Both the position numbers and the translations under genes were made by a program. Below, piece by piece: positions 44,369-52,886 of a stretch of 64,000 nt of DNA. The number at the start of each line of letters is the position of its first letter. The stretch's first letter is position 1. Source of the DNA: Pseudomonas koreensis (GTDB taxonomy: Bacteria; Pseudomonadota; Gammaproteobacteria; Pseudomonadales; Pseudomonadaceae); the NCBI RefSeq assembly GCF_025447595.1, contig NZ_JAOEJU010000001.1:806001-870000 (forward strand), given 5' to 3'. Below the pieces are notes generated by a model. The model was not told the DNA's origin, ran no database searches, and worked only from the letters and a program-made list of their open reading frames with translations.

Positions 44369-44606
44369 CTATCGAGACCTTTATGGTCGGATCATTTTCC
44401 CGTTCCTTGCACAGAGCAATCAGCTCCAGGTCCTCAAGGCGATTCATCAGCGCCTCATAGGCTTTTGCCGGGACGCAATAAAAGGCCGGCTCATTGCGGT
44501 TGAGAATTGCGACTGAATCACCGCCGCCTGCTGCGACAGTTCCCATGGGATTTTTTTTCAGTTCGGAAATGCTTGCTACGACTTGGGAAAGGACAATATG
44601 AGTCAT
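44358..44606 (-). CDS. Type II antitoxin (StbD/RelB, Phd/YefM type)
   Basis: 82 residues, Phd/YefM-like N-terminal DNA-binding region (THIVLSQVVASISELKKNP, then VAILNRNEPAFYCVPAKAYEALM) and an acidic C-terminal tail that would wrap the toxin. ATG 44606 has GAGG nine bases upstream; the frame is open further upstream but through the presumed operator. It should autoregulate the pair. The inverted repeat at 44620-44653 is the likely operator. Confidence 0.85.
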   Translation of the reverse strand: MTHIVLSQVVASISELKKNPMGTVAAGGGDSVAILNRNEPAFYCVPAKAYEALMNRLEDLELIALCKERENDPTIKVSIDDL

Positions 44607-44619
44607 GAAGGGTTGCCTC

Positions 44620-44653
44620 GGAGTGCTTTTCAGAGTGCTGAAAATAGCACTCC
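44620..44653. promoter_or_regulatory. Imperfect inverted repeat, candidate toxin-antitoxin operator
   Basis: GGAGTGCTTTTCAG and CTGAAAATAGCACTCC form a long imperfect palindrome starting 14 bp before the antitoxin ATG, where an autoregulatory operator is expected. Confidence 0.5.
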
Positions 44654-44920
44654 AGGACGCATCTGACTTCAATCCTTTTGCTACGAAAACTGCTTTCAAA
44701 CCTGCATCGCTGCCCATCAGAAGCTCCTTTGATAAATGCCTGGAAAACGATACCAACTGCCTGGCCTCCGCGGATCTGAGTCTTCTGAGGGAATGCTCTT
44801 GCATCAAAGTAGGACGAAATCATCCTTTGTAGGACCTACCTGTAATTTCTGACAGTAGACCGCCGTTTTGCCCTGCTTTAACGTCAAAGACCTTCCAGAT
44901 TCATTGCTCAGGAGGCTCCA

Positions 44921-45352
44921 ATGACGACGCCGACTCAATATTCAGCGTTGCCCCCGACGTACCGGAAGGTCTTGAAAGCCAGGCGCCTTGTCGTCATGTA
45001 TTTCTTCAACGAGCACTGCGGCGCCTGTGTTTTCGCAGGTCCAGTCTTCCTCGAGATCGCCAAACCTTTCCGGCGCTGGATGGATATCTTCATGCTCGAT
45101 ACCGCACAGTCAATTCGACATCCGGATGTCACGGGGACGCCAACGGTGTTGTTCTACAGGGAAGGCGTCCTGATCAAAAAACTGAAAGGCATCGGTACGG
45201 AGGAGTCCCTCCTGCAAGACTTCACCCAGCACCTCGGCAAACCCAGAGCCAGCGCCGCTGCGTGCAAACCGGCCCATGACCTGCGCTGGCTGCGCCATAC
45301 CCTCAACACCCTCTGCACCGTCCCCCGCGCAAAACGATGGAACTTTTCCTGA
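44921..45352 (+). CDS. Thioredoxin-like protein
   Basis: 143 residues. The thioredoxin fold is visible in LVVMYFFNEHCGACVFAGPVF with a CGAC active site in place of CGPC, and in VTGTPTVLFYREG with the cis-Pro. The last 35 residues are a basic, Cys-containing tail outside the fold. No signal peptide, so it probably acts in the cytoplasm. GGAGGC precedes the ATG. It is followed by a terminator-like hairpin and then the wecB operon; a functional link is not evident. Confidence 0.85.
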   Translation: MTTPTQYSALPPTYRKVLKARRLVVMYFFNEHCGACVFAGPVFLEIAKPFRRWMDIFMLDTAQSIRHPDVTGTPTVLFYREGVLIKKLKGIGTEESLLQDFTQHLGKPRASAAACKPAHDLRWLRHTLNTLCTVPRAKRWNFS

Positions 45353-45421
45353 AAGTGCCACCTAAGAGCCATCAGGTAATGGCACCTTCGTTCCAATTGA
45401 TCTGTAACAACTAGCCTTGAG

Positions 45422-45463
45422 GCCGGATTGGACAAGCTCCCATCCGGCTGCTTTTCTTTATTT
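45422..45463 (+). terminator. Terminator between the thioredoxin-like gene and wecB
   Basis: GCCGGAT / ATCCGGC with a 13-nt loop followed by TGCTTTTCTTTATTT. It lies 70 bp after the thioredoxin gene and 64 bp before wecB, so it either ends the former or attenuates the exopolysaccharide operon. Confidence 0.6.
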
Positions 45464-45527
45464 CTCAGAAAGAGATAAGTGCTGCCAGCCCTCTGCTTGC
45501 AGCCTTGCTTCGTCCCAGGAGGGGTCA

Positions 45528-46682
45528 ATGTCCTTTAATGTCATGATGGTTTTCGGTACTCGCCCGGAGGCCATCAAAATGGCCCCGCTGGCCCGGGTTC
45601 TGCGTCAGTGGCCCGACATCACACTCAACATCTGCTCCACCGGCCAGCATCGCGAGATGCTCACTCAGGTGCTGGATGCATTCGAACTGACAGTCGACGA
45701 AGACCTGCAAGTCATGACCCAGGGGCAGACGCTCAACGGTCTTTCGCAACATCTGCTCGCACAACTCGACCAGGCCTACGAACGGGTCAAACCGGACATC
45801 GTGCTGGTACACGGCGACACCACCACCAGCTTCATTGCCGCCCTCGCCGCCTTCAATCGTCAGTTGCCCATCGGTCACGTCGAAGCCGGTTTGCGTACCG
45901 GCAACCTGCGCGCGCCGTGGCCCGAGGAAGCGAATCGGCGCCTGACCGGCGTCATCGCCGATCTGCACTTTCCGCCGACCGGTAAGGCTGAAGCCAATCT
46001 GCTGCGCGAAGGCGTACCGCAGGACAACATCGAAATCACCGGTAACACCGTGATCGATGCACTCTTGTGGATGCGAACCAGCCAACAACAGAGCAACTGG
46101 CGCCCGGCAGCAGATTCGCCTCTGGCAGTACTCGACGACAGCCGTCGCATGGTTCTGATCACCGGCCATCGCCGGGAAAATCTGGGTGATGGTTTCCAGA
46201 ACATCTGCCAGGCCCTGGCCGATCTCGCCCTGCGCTACCCGGATGTGCAATTCGTCTACCCGGTGCACCTCAACCCACAGGTGCAGAGCGCGGTGTACGG
46301 CATGCTCGCCGACAAACCCAACATCTATCTGGTCGCCCCTCAGGATTACCCGAACTTCGTCTGGCTGATGGGGCGCGCGCACTTCATCCTGACCGACTCC
46401 GGCGGTGTCCAGGAGGAAGCCCCGGCGATCGGCAAGCCGTTGCTGGTCTTGCGTGATGTGACCGAACGCCCGTCGGTACTCGAGGGCGGTACCGTGTTGC
46501 TGGTAGGCACCGACACAGCGAAGATCGTCAAGGAGGCCAGCCAGTTACTCGATGACGAGGCAACCTACAAACGCATGAGCCGCGTCCACAGTCCCTACGG
46601 TGACGGCCACGCCAGTGAACGCATCGCCACCCGCCTCCACGCCTGGCTGAGCGCACGCTCGGCGGTGGGTAACGGGGTATGA
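45528..46682 (+). CDS. wecB: UDP-N-acetylglucosamine 2-epimerase (non-hydrolysing)
   Basis: 384 residues. Landmarks are FGTRPEAIKMAPL at the N-terminus, STGQHREML, VHGDTTTSFIAALAAF, GHVEAGLRTGN, and TDSGGVQEEAPAIGKPLLVLRDVTERPSV with the UDP-binding Glu and Arg. It converts UDP-GlcNAc to UDP-ManNAc. AGGAGG lies six bases before ATG 45528; the in-frame sequence upstream runs through the terminator. The stop overlaps the nfrB start, so this epimerase is dedicated to the NfrB pathway here. In E. coli the gene sits in the enterobacterial common antigen cluster instead. Confidence 0.95.
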   Translation: MSFNVMMVFGTRPEAIKMAPLARVLRQWPDITLNICSTGQHREMLTQVLDAFELTVDEDLQVMTQGQTLNGLSQHLLAQLDQAYERVKPDIVLVHGDTTTSFIAALAAFNRQLPIGHVEAGLRTGNLRAPWPEEANRRLTGVIADLHFPPTGKAEANLLREGVPQDNIEITGNTVIDALLWMRTSQQQSNWRPAADSPLAVLDDSRRMVLITGHRRENLGDGFQNICQALADLALRYPDVQFVYPVHLNPQVQSAVYGMLADKPNIYLVAPQDYPNFVWLMGRAHFILTDSGGVQEEAPAIGKPLLVLRDVTERPSVLEGGTVLLVGTDTAKIVKEASQLLDDEATYKRMSRVHSPYGDGHASERIATRLHAWLSARSAVGNGV

Positions 46683-48853
46683 GCCTGGGTTGGGTCGATT
46701 TCTTCGCGTATGTGCTGTTCGGTCTCAAATATGTGGCGATTGCCCTCGCCCTGCTGATGTTCATCCTCGGCCTCGATGACCTGTTCATCGACCTCGTCTA
46801 CTGGAGCCGCAAATTCATCCGCCGCTGGCGGATCTACGAGAAATTCAAGCGTGCCGACGAGGAACGCCTGTATTCGATCCCCGAGAAACCGCTGGCAATC
46901 ATGGTGCCGGCGTGGAACGAAGTCGGCGTGGTCGGTGAAATGGCACGCCTGGCCGCCTCGACCATCGACTACGAGAACTATCAGATTTTCGTCGGCACCT
47001 ACCCCAACGATGCCGAAACCCAGGCTGATGTCGACGCGGTCTGCCAACACTACCCTAACGTACACAAAGTGGTTTGCGCCCGCCCCGGACCGACCAGCAA
47101 GGCCGACTGCCTGAACAACATCATCGACGCAATCCTGCGCTTCGAGAGCGAGGCGAAAATCCAGTTCGCCGGATTCATCCTGCACGACGCCGAAGACGTG
47201 ATTTCACCGATGGAATTGCGCCTCTACAACTACCTGTTGCCGAACAAGGATCTGATCCAGATTCCGGTCTACCCCTACGCGCCGGAATGGAAAGGCTTCA
47301 CTGCCGGACACTACGTCGATGAGTTCGCCGAGAACCACGGCAAGGACGTCATCGTCCGCGAAGCCCTCACCGGCCAGGTGCCAAGCGCCGGCGTCGGCAC
47401 CTGCTTCAGCCGCAAGGCCATCAGCGCCCTGCTGGAGGACGGCGACGGCATTGCCTTCGATGTGCAGAGTCTCACCGAAGACTACGACATCGGTTTTCGC
47501 CTCAAGCAGAAAGGCATGAAGTGCATCTTCGCCCGCTACTCGGTCAGCGATCCGAAACTGGCGCTGGAGCAACCGTGGGTGTTCGGCATGAACCGCGAGT
47601 TCTCCCAAGTGATCTGCGTGCGGGAACACTTCCCACGTGACTTGCAACACGCGATCCGGCAGAAATCGCGGTGGATTGTCGGCATCGTCTTCCAGGGCAC
47701 CAAGAACCTCGGCTGGAGCCGCAAGGGTCTGCTCAATTATTTCCTCTGGCGTGATCGTCGCGGGCTGATCGCGTACCTGCTGAGCTTTCTGGTGAACCTG
47801 CTGTTCCTGGTGTTGCTGGCGATGTGGGCGGTGACGATCATCTCCCCGGACTCCTGGCGCTACCCTTCGATCCTCGCCGACAGTTCTTTGCTCTCGGTAC
47901 TGCTGTGGCTCAATGGTCTGATGCTGTTCAACCGTCTGTTCCAGCGCGGCTGGTTTGTCACTCGTTACTACGGATTGGTTGAAGGTCTGCTGTCGGCGCC
48001 GCGCATGATGTGGAGCAACTTCGTCAACTTCTTCGCCAACCTGCGTGCCCTGCGTCAGGTCATGGAAATGGGCGATTCGCGGCGTGTAGCCTGGGACAAG
48101 ACCACCCACGAATTTCCGGCGCTGACCAAAGCACAGCGCACCCCGCTCGGCCATCGGCTGGTGGAAAAAGGTCTGCTTACCGAAGAACAACTGGAAGCGG
48201 CGATCACCAGCCCTGTGCGCCGTCGACTCGGCCGCGAACTGCTGCTGCGTGAGTACATCGACAGTACGCAACTCGCACAAACCCTGGCCGAACAGCTGGA
48301 TCTGGAATGGGCGCCGCTCAATCCGTTCAAGCTCGACAAACGCCTGATTGATGCGGTGCCGCGCCGGGTCGCATCGCATTACGGCGTACTACCCGTGGCC
48401 GAAGAAGGCGACACCCTGATTCTGGCCTCCGAAGGCCCGGTCAGCCAGGTCTCGCTCGGCGCAATAAGCCGTCAATTGAAACGCCCGGTGCGTAGCCGTC
48501 TGGCCCCTCAGGGCCGCGTTACTTTGGGGATTCGTTACTGGTACGCCAGCCCCCGTCAGAATGAGGAAGTTCGCCACATGCTCGAAGTGCTTGAGCGCCA
48601 TCAGGACGATGAAGCCTTGCTGGAACGGGTCAGCCGCCATCAAGTGCTGCTGGGCAATCTGTTGCAGGTGCGCGGCATGGTGCCGCCAACCCTGTTCAAT
48701 CAGGCGTTGATCGATTTCGATGCCGAGAAAATGTCACTCGGCGAACACCTGATTTCCCGGGGCATGATCACCCAAGAGGTACTGGAGCAAGCCTTGGCCG
48801 ATCAGGCCAGCGAACAGCAAGCCGCCTACCGCATTGTCCGGGAGGTCGCATGA
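46679..48853 (+). CDS. nfrB: NfrB-like c-di-GMP-binding glycosyltransferase (phage N4 adsorption protein B)
   Basis: 724 residues. An N-terminal membrane helix is followed by a GT2 glycosyltransferase domain (AIMVPAWNE, HDAEDV, LTEDYD, QKSRW) and several helices. The C-terminal MshEN region has RLGRELLLREYIDSTQLAQTLAEQ (about 515) and SLGEHLISRGMITQEVLEQALADQ (about 685), which keep the RLGxxL...LxxxLxxQ c-di-GMP pattern. In E. coli, NfrB synthesises and exports a ManNAc-containing polymer under c-di-GMP control, and phage N4 needs it. The start overlaps wecB and the stop overlaps nfrA. Confidence 0.9.
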   Translation: MSLGWVDFFAYVLFGLKYVAIALALLMFILGLDDLFIDLVYWSRKFIRRWRIYEKFKRADEERLYSIPEKPLAIMVPAWNEVGVVGEMARLAASTIDYENYQIFVGTYPNDAETQADVDAVCQHYPNVHKVVCARPGPTSKADCLNNIIDAILRFESEAKIQFAGFILHDAEDVISPMELRLYNYLLPNKDLIQIPVYPYAPEWKGFTAGHYVDEFAENHGKDVIVREALTGQVPSAGVGTCFSRKAISALLEDGDGIAFDVQSLTEDYDIGFRLKQKGMKCIFARYSVSDPKLALEQPWVFGMNREFSQVICVREHFPRDLQHAIRQKSRWIVGIVFQGTKNLGWSRKGLLNYFLWRDRRGLIAYLLSFLVNLLFLVLLAMWAVTIISPDSWRYPSILADSSLLSVLLWLNGLMLFNRLFQRGWFVTRYYGLVEGLLSAPRMMWSNFVNFFANLRALRQVMEMGDSRRVAWDKTTHEFPALTKAQRTPLGHRLVEKGLLTEEQLEAAITSPVRRRLGRELLLREYIDSTQLAQTLAEQLDLEWAPLNPFKLDKRLIDAVPRRVASHYGVLPVAEEGDTLILASEGPVSQVSLGAISRQLKRPVRSRLAPQGRVTLGIRYWYASPRQNEEVRHMLEVLERHQDDEALLERVSRHQVLLGNLLQVRGMVPPTLFNQALIDFDAEKMSLGEHLISRGMITQEVLEQALADQASEQQAAYRIVREVA

Positions 48854-51800
48854 AGCCTGTGCATCGTCACACCCTGCTGATGGGTAGCCTGCTGCTGGGG
48901 CTGAGCACTGCATATCCGCTACAGGCTGCGCCGTTGAGCGACTTCGAACAGTTTCGCAGCTATCCCTACATGGACCGCAGTTATCGCGAGGCGAAAAAGG
49001 GAAACTGGAAAGAAGTCGAACGGCTGATGCGCCACTTGCTGGAAAAGGTCCCTAAAAACGACGAGGCCCGGGCGCTGTTAGTAGAGTCCCTGGCCAAGCA
49101 ACGTCGTTACAAGGAAGCGCTGCAAGCATTGCCGGAAAACAGCGACGCCCTGCTAGACCTGCGCCTGACCTGGATCGAACAAGACCCGCCGACCAGCACG
49201 CAAGTTGAAGACTGGATGGCCACCAGCAGCCTGAATGATCGCGTACGTCTTTGGCAAGCCTACAGCCTGAGCCTGGCCAAGTTCGGCGGCGCGGCCAAGG
49301 CCCATGACTGGCTGGCACAACTGGCGCCCAAGGGTGACGACAACATCTTGCGCCTGGCCCGCGCCAACTGGTCGGAGCAACTGCGCGACTGGAGCGGTAC
49401 CATCGACCAACTGGCGCCGCTGGCCGCGCGCAAGCAACTGGATGCCAAAGGCTGGCAACGGCTGGCCAACGCTTACGTGCAGCGTCTCGATGAAAAGCCG
49501 CTGCAGCAACTGCTGCAACAGGCGCCAAGTCCCGAAGCGGCGCGTAACATTCGACTGGCGATGGTCGACCGCGCCATCGCCATGGGCCACGAACAACAGG
49601 CCCAACGCTGGATGCAATCACTGCCGGCCAGCGATCTGGCCGATCCGGCACAGCGTCAGCGTTTGTGGGAACTGGCGCGCAAGACCGAAGACGTGCCCAC
49701 CGTGCAGCGCCTGAGCAACGATCTGCAACGCCCTTGCCTGGAAACCGCCGAATGGCTGTCGCGGCAGGATCCGGAAGCGGCGCTCAAGCAACTGCGCGGC
49801 TGTACGCCGACGGACGATCCACAGACCTGGCTGGTACTCGCCCAGCGTCTGCAAGCCACTGACTTGTTGCAAACCACCCGTCTACCGGAGCCTTGGGACA
49901 GCCGACGGCAAACGCAGGTGCTCGACATCTGGCAGGAGCAAGGTCGCAGCGCCGAGGTCAACGCCTGGTTGGCCGGGCAGAAACAGACGCCCGATATCGT
50001 CAAGCGTCGTGCGGAGCTGACGCAGCGCATGGGTCGGATGATCGAAGCAGAAACCCTGTGGGAACTGCATTACCGGCAGACCGACAACCTGTCTTCGCTG
50101 AATCAGGCGACTTATCTGGCAGTGAATGCCGGCGATCGCGCGCACGCCCAGCAGTTGCTGGAATCCGCGTTCGATCGTCATGACGGACGTTTACCGGCGA
50201 CGGCGTTGCAACGTCTGGCCGGTTTGTATGCCGCAGCGCCATCCACGACACCCGAGCAACAGCGACGCATGGCGCTGCTGCTCAACCGGGTGGACGGCGC
50301 GACGCGCGGCCAACTGCTCGCGCAACTCGCGGAGACCGGCCAGTGCGACGCCGTGCAGCAAGCCATCGGCAGCCACCCGCAAGCGGCTGGCGACTACCGC
50401 GCGCTTGGTCGCTGCGCCATGCCTGAGCGCCCGGGTGAAGCCGTCGTCTATTACCAGCAGGCTGAAAAGCTCGGTGATCGCAGCAGTCGTCTGCCGCTGG
50501 CCTATGCCCTGGAGGCGGCCGGTGATTCTGCCGGCGCACTGACCATCTGGCGCAGCTTCCCGAGCTCGGAACTCAGCGACAACGCACGTCTGACGGCCAG
50601 TCGCAGCGCGCTGAACGTCGGCGACAGCCAGACCGCAGAAACCTACTGGCAGCAGAGCACCACTCGCGGCGCCAATGAATGGGCCCTCGGCGCAGCCATC
50701 GCCGACGCACGGGGTGATCACACCCAGGCACTGCAGCGTCAGCGTCAGGCCCTGCAGCAGGCACCGGATGCCGGGCATTTCTACGCTGCTTCGGTTACCG
50801 CGCAAAAGGCCGGCGATTTGCCGCAAAGCACCGCATGGCTGGCCGAAGCGGTGCGCCGAGAGCCAAACAACCCGCGATATCGCGCCGACTACGGCATGCG
50901 TCTGGCCGGTGCCGAAACCCGCAAAGAGCGCGCCACGGCGATTCCGTATCTGCAACAGGCCACCCGCGATTTCCCCGAGGATTACCGTCTCGGGGAAACC
51001 CTGGCCTGGCGTTACGACGAAGTTGAAGACAGCGCCTCTGCCCGCAAGGAACTGCGTCGGGTGATCGATCTGGAGCAGAACCCGGTGGCAGCCGATGACG
51101 AAGACGGCAGCATGGAGGCCCGACGTTACCGCCAGCGCCGCGCCCATGAAACGCTATCGCGCCGTGACAGTCGCACGATTGCCAGTACCTGGTCGCCCGC
51201 CGGTGTTTCGACCAACGACTTCGTACGCCCGGACGAAAGCCAGGGTTCGCGCCGTCGCGCGGACTCGCAGAACGTACAGTTGGCAATGTGGGACCACGCC
51301 CTGGGCGAAGAACCGAGCCGCGCCGGCAGTACGCTGTCGGTGTACGGTCGCGTGCTGTTGGGCGGACAAGGTCGCTCCAGTTACGCGGAGTCCCTCGCCG
51401 CCGGTGTCGGTCTGCGCTACAAACCGTGGGGAACACAGAACATCAACTTCTACGGCGAGATCTACAAACAAAGCCAGTTCGACGATGACGACAACCACAG
51501 CCTGAGCCTCGGCCAGATGCTCGTGCCGGAAAAACTGTTCGATCAGGTCAACGATCACCGCAGGGACGGCCACACCACTACCGACTACCTGCTGCGCGCC
51601 ACCGCTTCGTTCCTCGATCAGGGCAAGTACCGCAACGACTGGCGTGTCGACGAAAACGATTGGGACGAGCGATTTCTCTACCTCGACGCCGCGTGGTGGA
51701 CCAAGGCCGGCGATCACCAGTGGCTGTCGCGATTCCAGCAAGGTCACGCCTGGAAACTGCCGAACAGCGGCGCCCAGACGATCATGCCTTACGGCTTCCT

Positions 51801-52008
51801 CGAGTTTGCCAGCCAGGATCCGAGCAACGACTGGCGCCAGGATCTGCGTACCGGCGTCGGTCTGCGCTGGCAATGGTGGTACGACGAAGATCGCTACAAC
51901 GCCTACCGCTCGAAACTGACGGTTCGCACCGAATATCAACAGTCGCTGGGCGGCAATCTGTATGAAGGCGGCAACGGTGTGCTGCTGGGCGTGGAGTGGA
52001 ATTTCTGA
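48850..52008 (+). CDS. nfrA: NfrA-like outer-membrane protein (phage N4 receptor protein A)
   Basis: 1052 residues: a signal peptide (residues 1-27), a very long alpha-helical TPR-like periplasmic region (about 30-720), and a C-terminal beta-barrel of the NfrA_C type ending in Phe (LLGVEWNF), as outer-membrane proteins do. The layout parallels PelB/PgaA/BcsC exporters. In E. coli NfrA is the outer-membrane part of the NfrAB machine and the phage N4 receptor. Its ATG overlaps the nfrB stop (ATGA), and its stop overlaps the next start. Confidence 0.9.
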   Translation: MKPVHRHTLLMGSLLLGLSTAYPLQAAPLSDFEQFRSYPYMDRSYREAKKGNWKEVERLMRHLLEKVPKNDEARALLVESLAKQRRYKEALQALPENSDALLDLRLTWIEQDPPTSTQVEDWMATSSLNDRVRLWQAYSLSLAKFGGAAKAHDWLAQLAPKGDDNILRLARANWSEQLRDWSGTIDQLAPLAARKQLDAKGWQRLANAYVQRLDEKPLQQLLQQAPSPEAARNIRLAMVDRAIAMGHEQQAQRWMQSLPASDLADPAQRQRLWELARKTEDVPTVQRLSNDLQRPCLETAEWLSRQDPEAALKQLRGCTPTDDPQTWLVLAQRLQATDLLQTTRLPEPWDSRRQTQVLDIWQEQGRSAEVNAWLAGQKQTPDIVKRRAELTQRMGRMIEAETLWELHYRQTDNLSSLNQATYLAVNAGDRAHAQQLLESAFDRHDGRLPATALQRLAGLYAAAPSTTPEQQRRMALLLNRVDGATRGQLLAQLAETGQCDAVQQAIGSHPQAAGDYRALGRCAMPERPGEAVVYYQQAEKLGDRSSRLPLAYALEAAGDSAGALTIWRSFPSSELSDNARLTASRSALNVGDSQTAETYWQQSTTRGANEWALGAAIADARGDHTQALQRQRQALQQAPDAGHFYAASVTAQKAGDLPQSTAWLAEAVRREPNNPRYRADYGMRLAGAETRKERATAIPYLQQATRDFPEDYRLGETLAWRYDEVEDSASARKELRRVIDLEQNPVAADDEDGSMEARRYRQRRAHETLSRRDSRTIASTWSPAGVSTNDFVRPDESQGSRRRADSQNVQLAMWDHALGEEPSRAGSTLSVYGRVLLGGQGRSSYAESLAAGVGLRYKPWGTQNINFYGEIYKQSQFDDDDNHSLSLGQMLVPEKLFDQVNDHRRDGHTTTDYLLRATASFLDQGKYRNDWRVDENDWDERFLYLDAAWWTKAGDHQWLSRFQQGHAWKLPNSGAQTIMPYGFLEFASQDPSNDWRQDLRTGVGLRWQWWYDEDRYNAYRSKLTVRTEYQQSLGGNLYEGGNGVLLGVEWNF

Positions 52009-52886
52009 TGGCTCGATGGATGTTGAGTTTGTGCCTGTTGTTGGGCGCCAGCGTTGCACAGGCTGATGAGCGGGTGTTCTATCAACCGCTGAATGTGGAT
52101 TCGGGCCTGACCCAGGCACAGTGGCAGAAAGTCTGGCAGGACACCGCGAGGCAAGGCACTCGCACCGTGATCGTGCAGTGGACCGCCTATGGCAACTCGG
52201 ACTTTGGCGGTGCCACTGGCTGGCTCGCCAACAGCCTGAAACTCGCACAACGACAAGGTCTGCAACTGGTGCTCGGCCTGGCGATGGACCCGGCCTACTA
52301 CCAGCGCATCGACGAACTGGACAGCGCCGGCCTCGGTGCGTACTGGCAGGCACAACTGGGGCAGTCCCTGGCCCAGCAACAGAAGCTGCGTCAGGACTGG
52401 AAACTGCCTGTCAGCGGCTGGTATCTGCCGCTGGAGCTGGATGACCTTCACTTTCTGGCGGCAGATCGACGGGCCACGCTTCAGCGTCAGTTGAAGGACT
52501 TCGCGGCAAAACTGGACGCGCCACTGCATGTCAGCGCCTTCAGTGCCGGCAAGCTGGCTCCAGCGGTCAACGGGCAATGGTTGGGCGAATTGACGACATC
52601 CGGCACACAGGTCTGGTGGCAGGACGGCGCAGGCACCGGACGTATGCCGCTACTGGTGCGCAACGGTTACGCCAGTGCACTGCCCTGCTCCGTAGGCATC
52701 GTGCGGGAGGCTTTCCGGCAGGTCAGCCGCAAGGGTGAGCCATTCCGTGCCGAACCGGCCAGTCCGGATGCGACCTCGACCGGCTGCCATCAGAACGCGG
52801 TGTTTTCCCTGCGGTATCGGCCGTGGGGAAAAGTGATTCTGGACAACCAACGCAAGCATCAGGGCAGCAATGTACAAAACCATTGA
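52008..52886 (+). CDS. Secreted DUF4434/YbcH-like protein of the nfr operon
   Basis: 292 residues with a signal peptide (MARWMLSLCLLLGASVAQA-DE). The body looks like a TIM-barrel of the DUF4434 type: FYQPLNVD, VIVQWTAYG, GLQLVLGLAMDP, GWYLPLELDDLHF with acidic residues at a strand end, and LHVSAFSAG. Relatives have the fold of glycoside hydrolases, so trimming or releasing the polymer in the periplasm is a possibility. E. coli has ybcH beside nfrA, and I infer correspondence from position and size. Both ends overlap neighbouring genes. Confidence 0.7.
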   Translation: MARWMLSLCLLLGASVAQADERVFYQPLNVDSGLTQAQWQKVWQDTARQGTRTVIVQWTAYGNSDFGGATGWLANSLKLAQRQGLQLVLGLAMDPAYYQRIDELDSAGLGAYWQAQLGQSLAQQQKLRQDWKLPVSGWYLPLELDDLHFLAADRRATLQRQLKDFAAKLDAPLHVSAFSAGKLAPAVNGQWLGELTTSGTQVWWQDGAGTGRMPLLVRNGYASALPCSVGIVREAFRQVSRKGEPFRAEPASPDATSTGCHQNAVFSLRYRPWGKVILDNQRKHQGSNVQNH

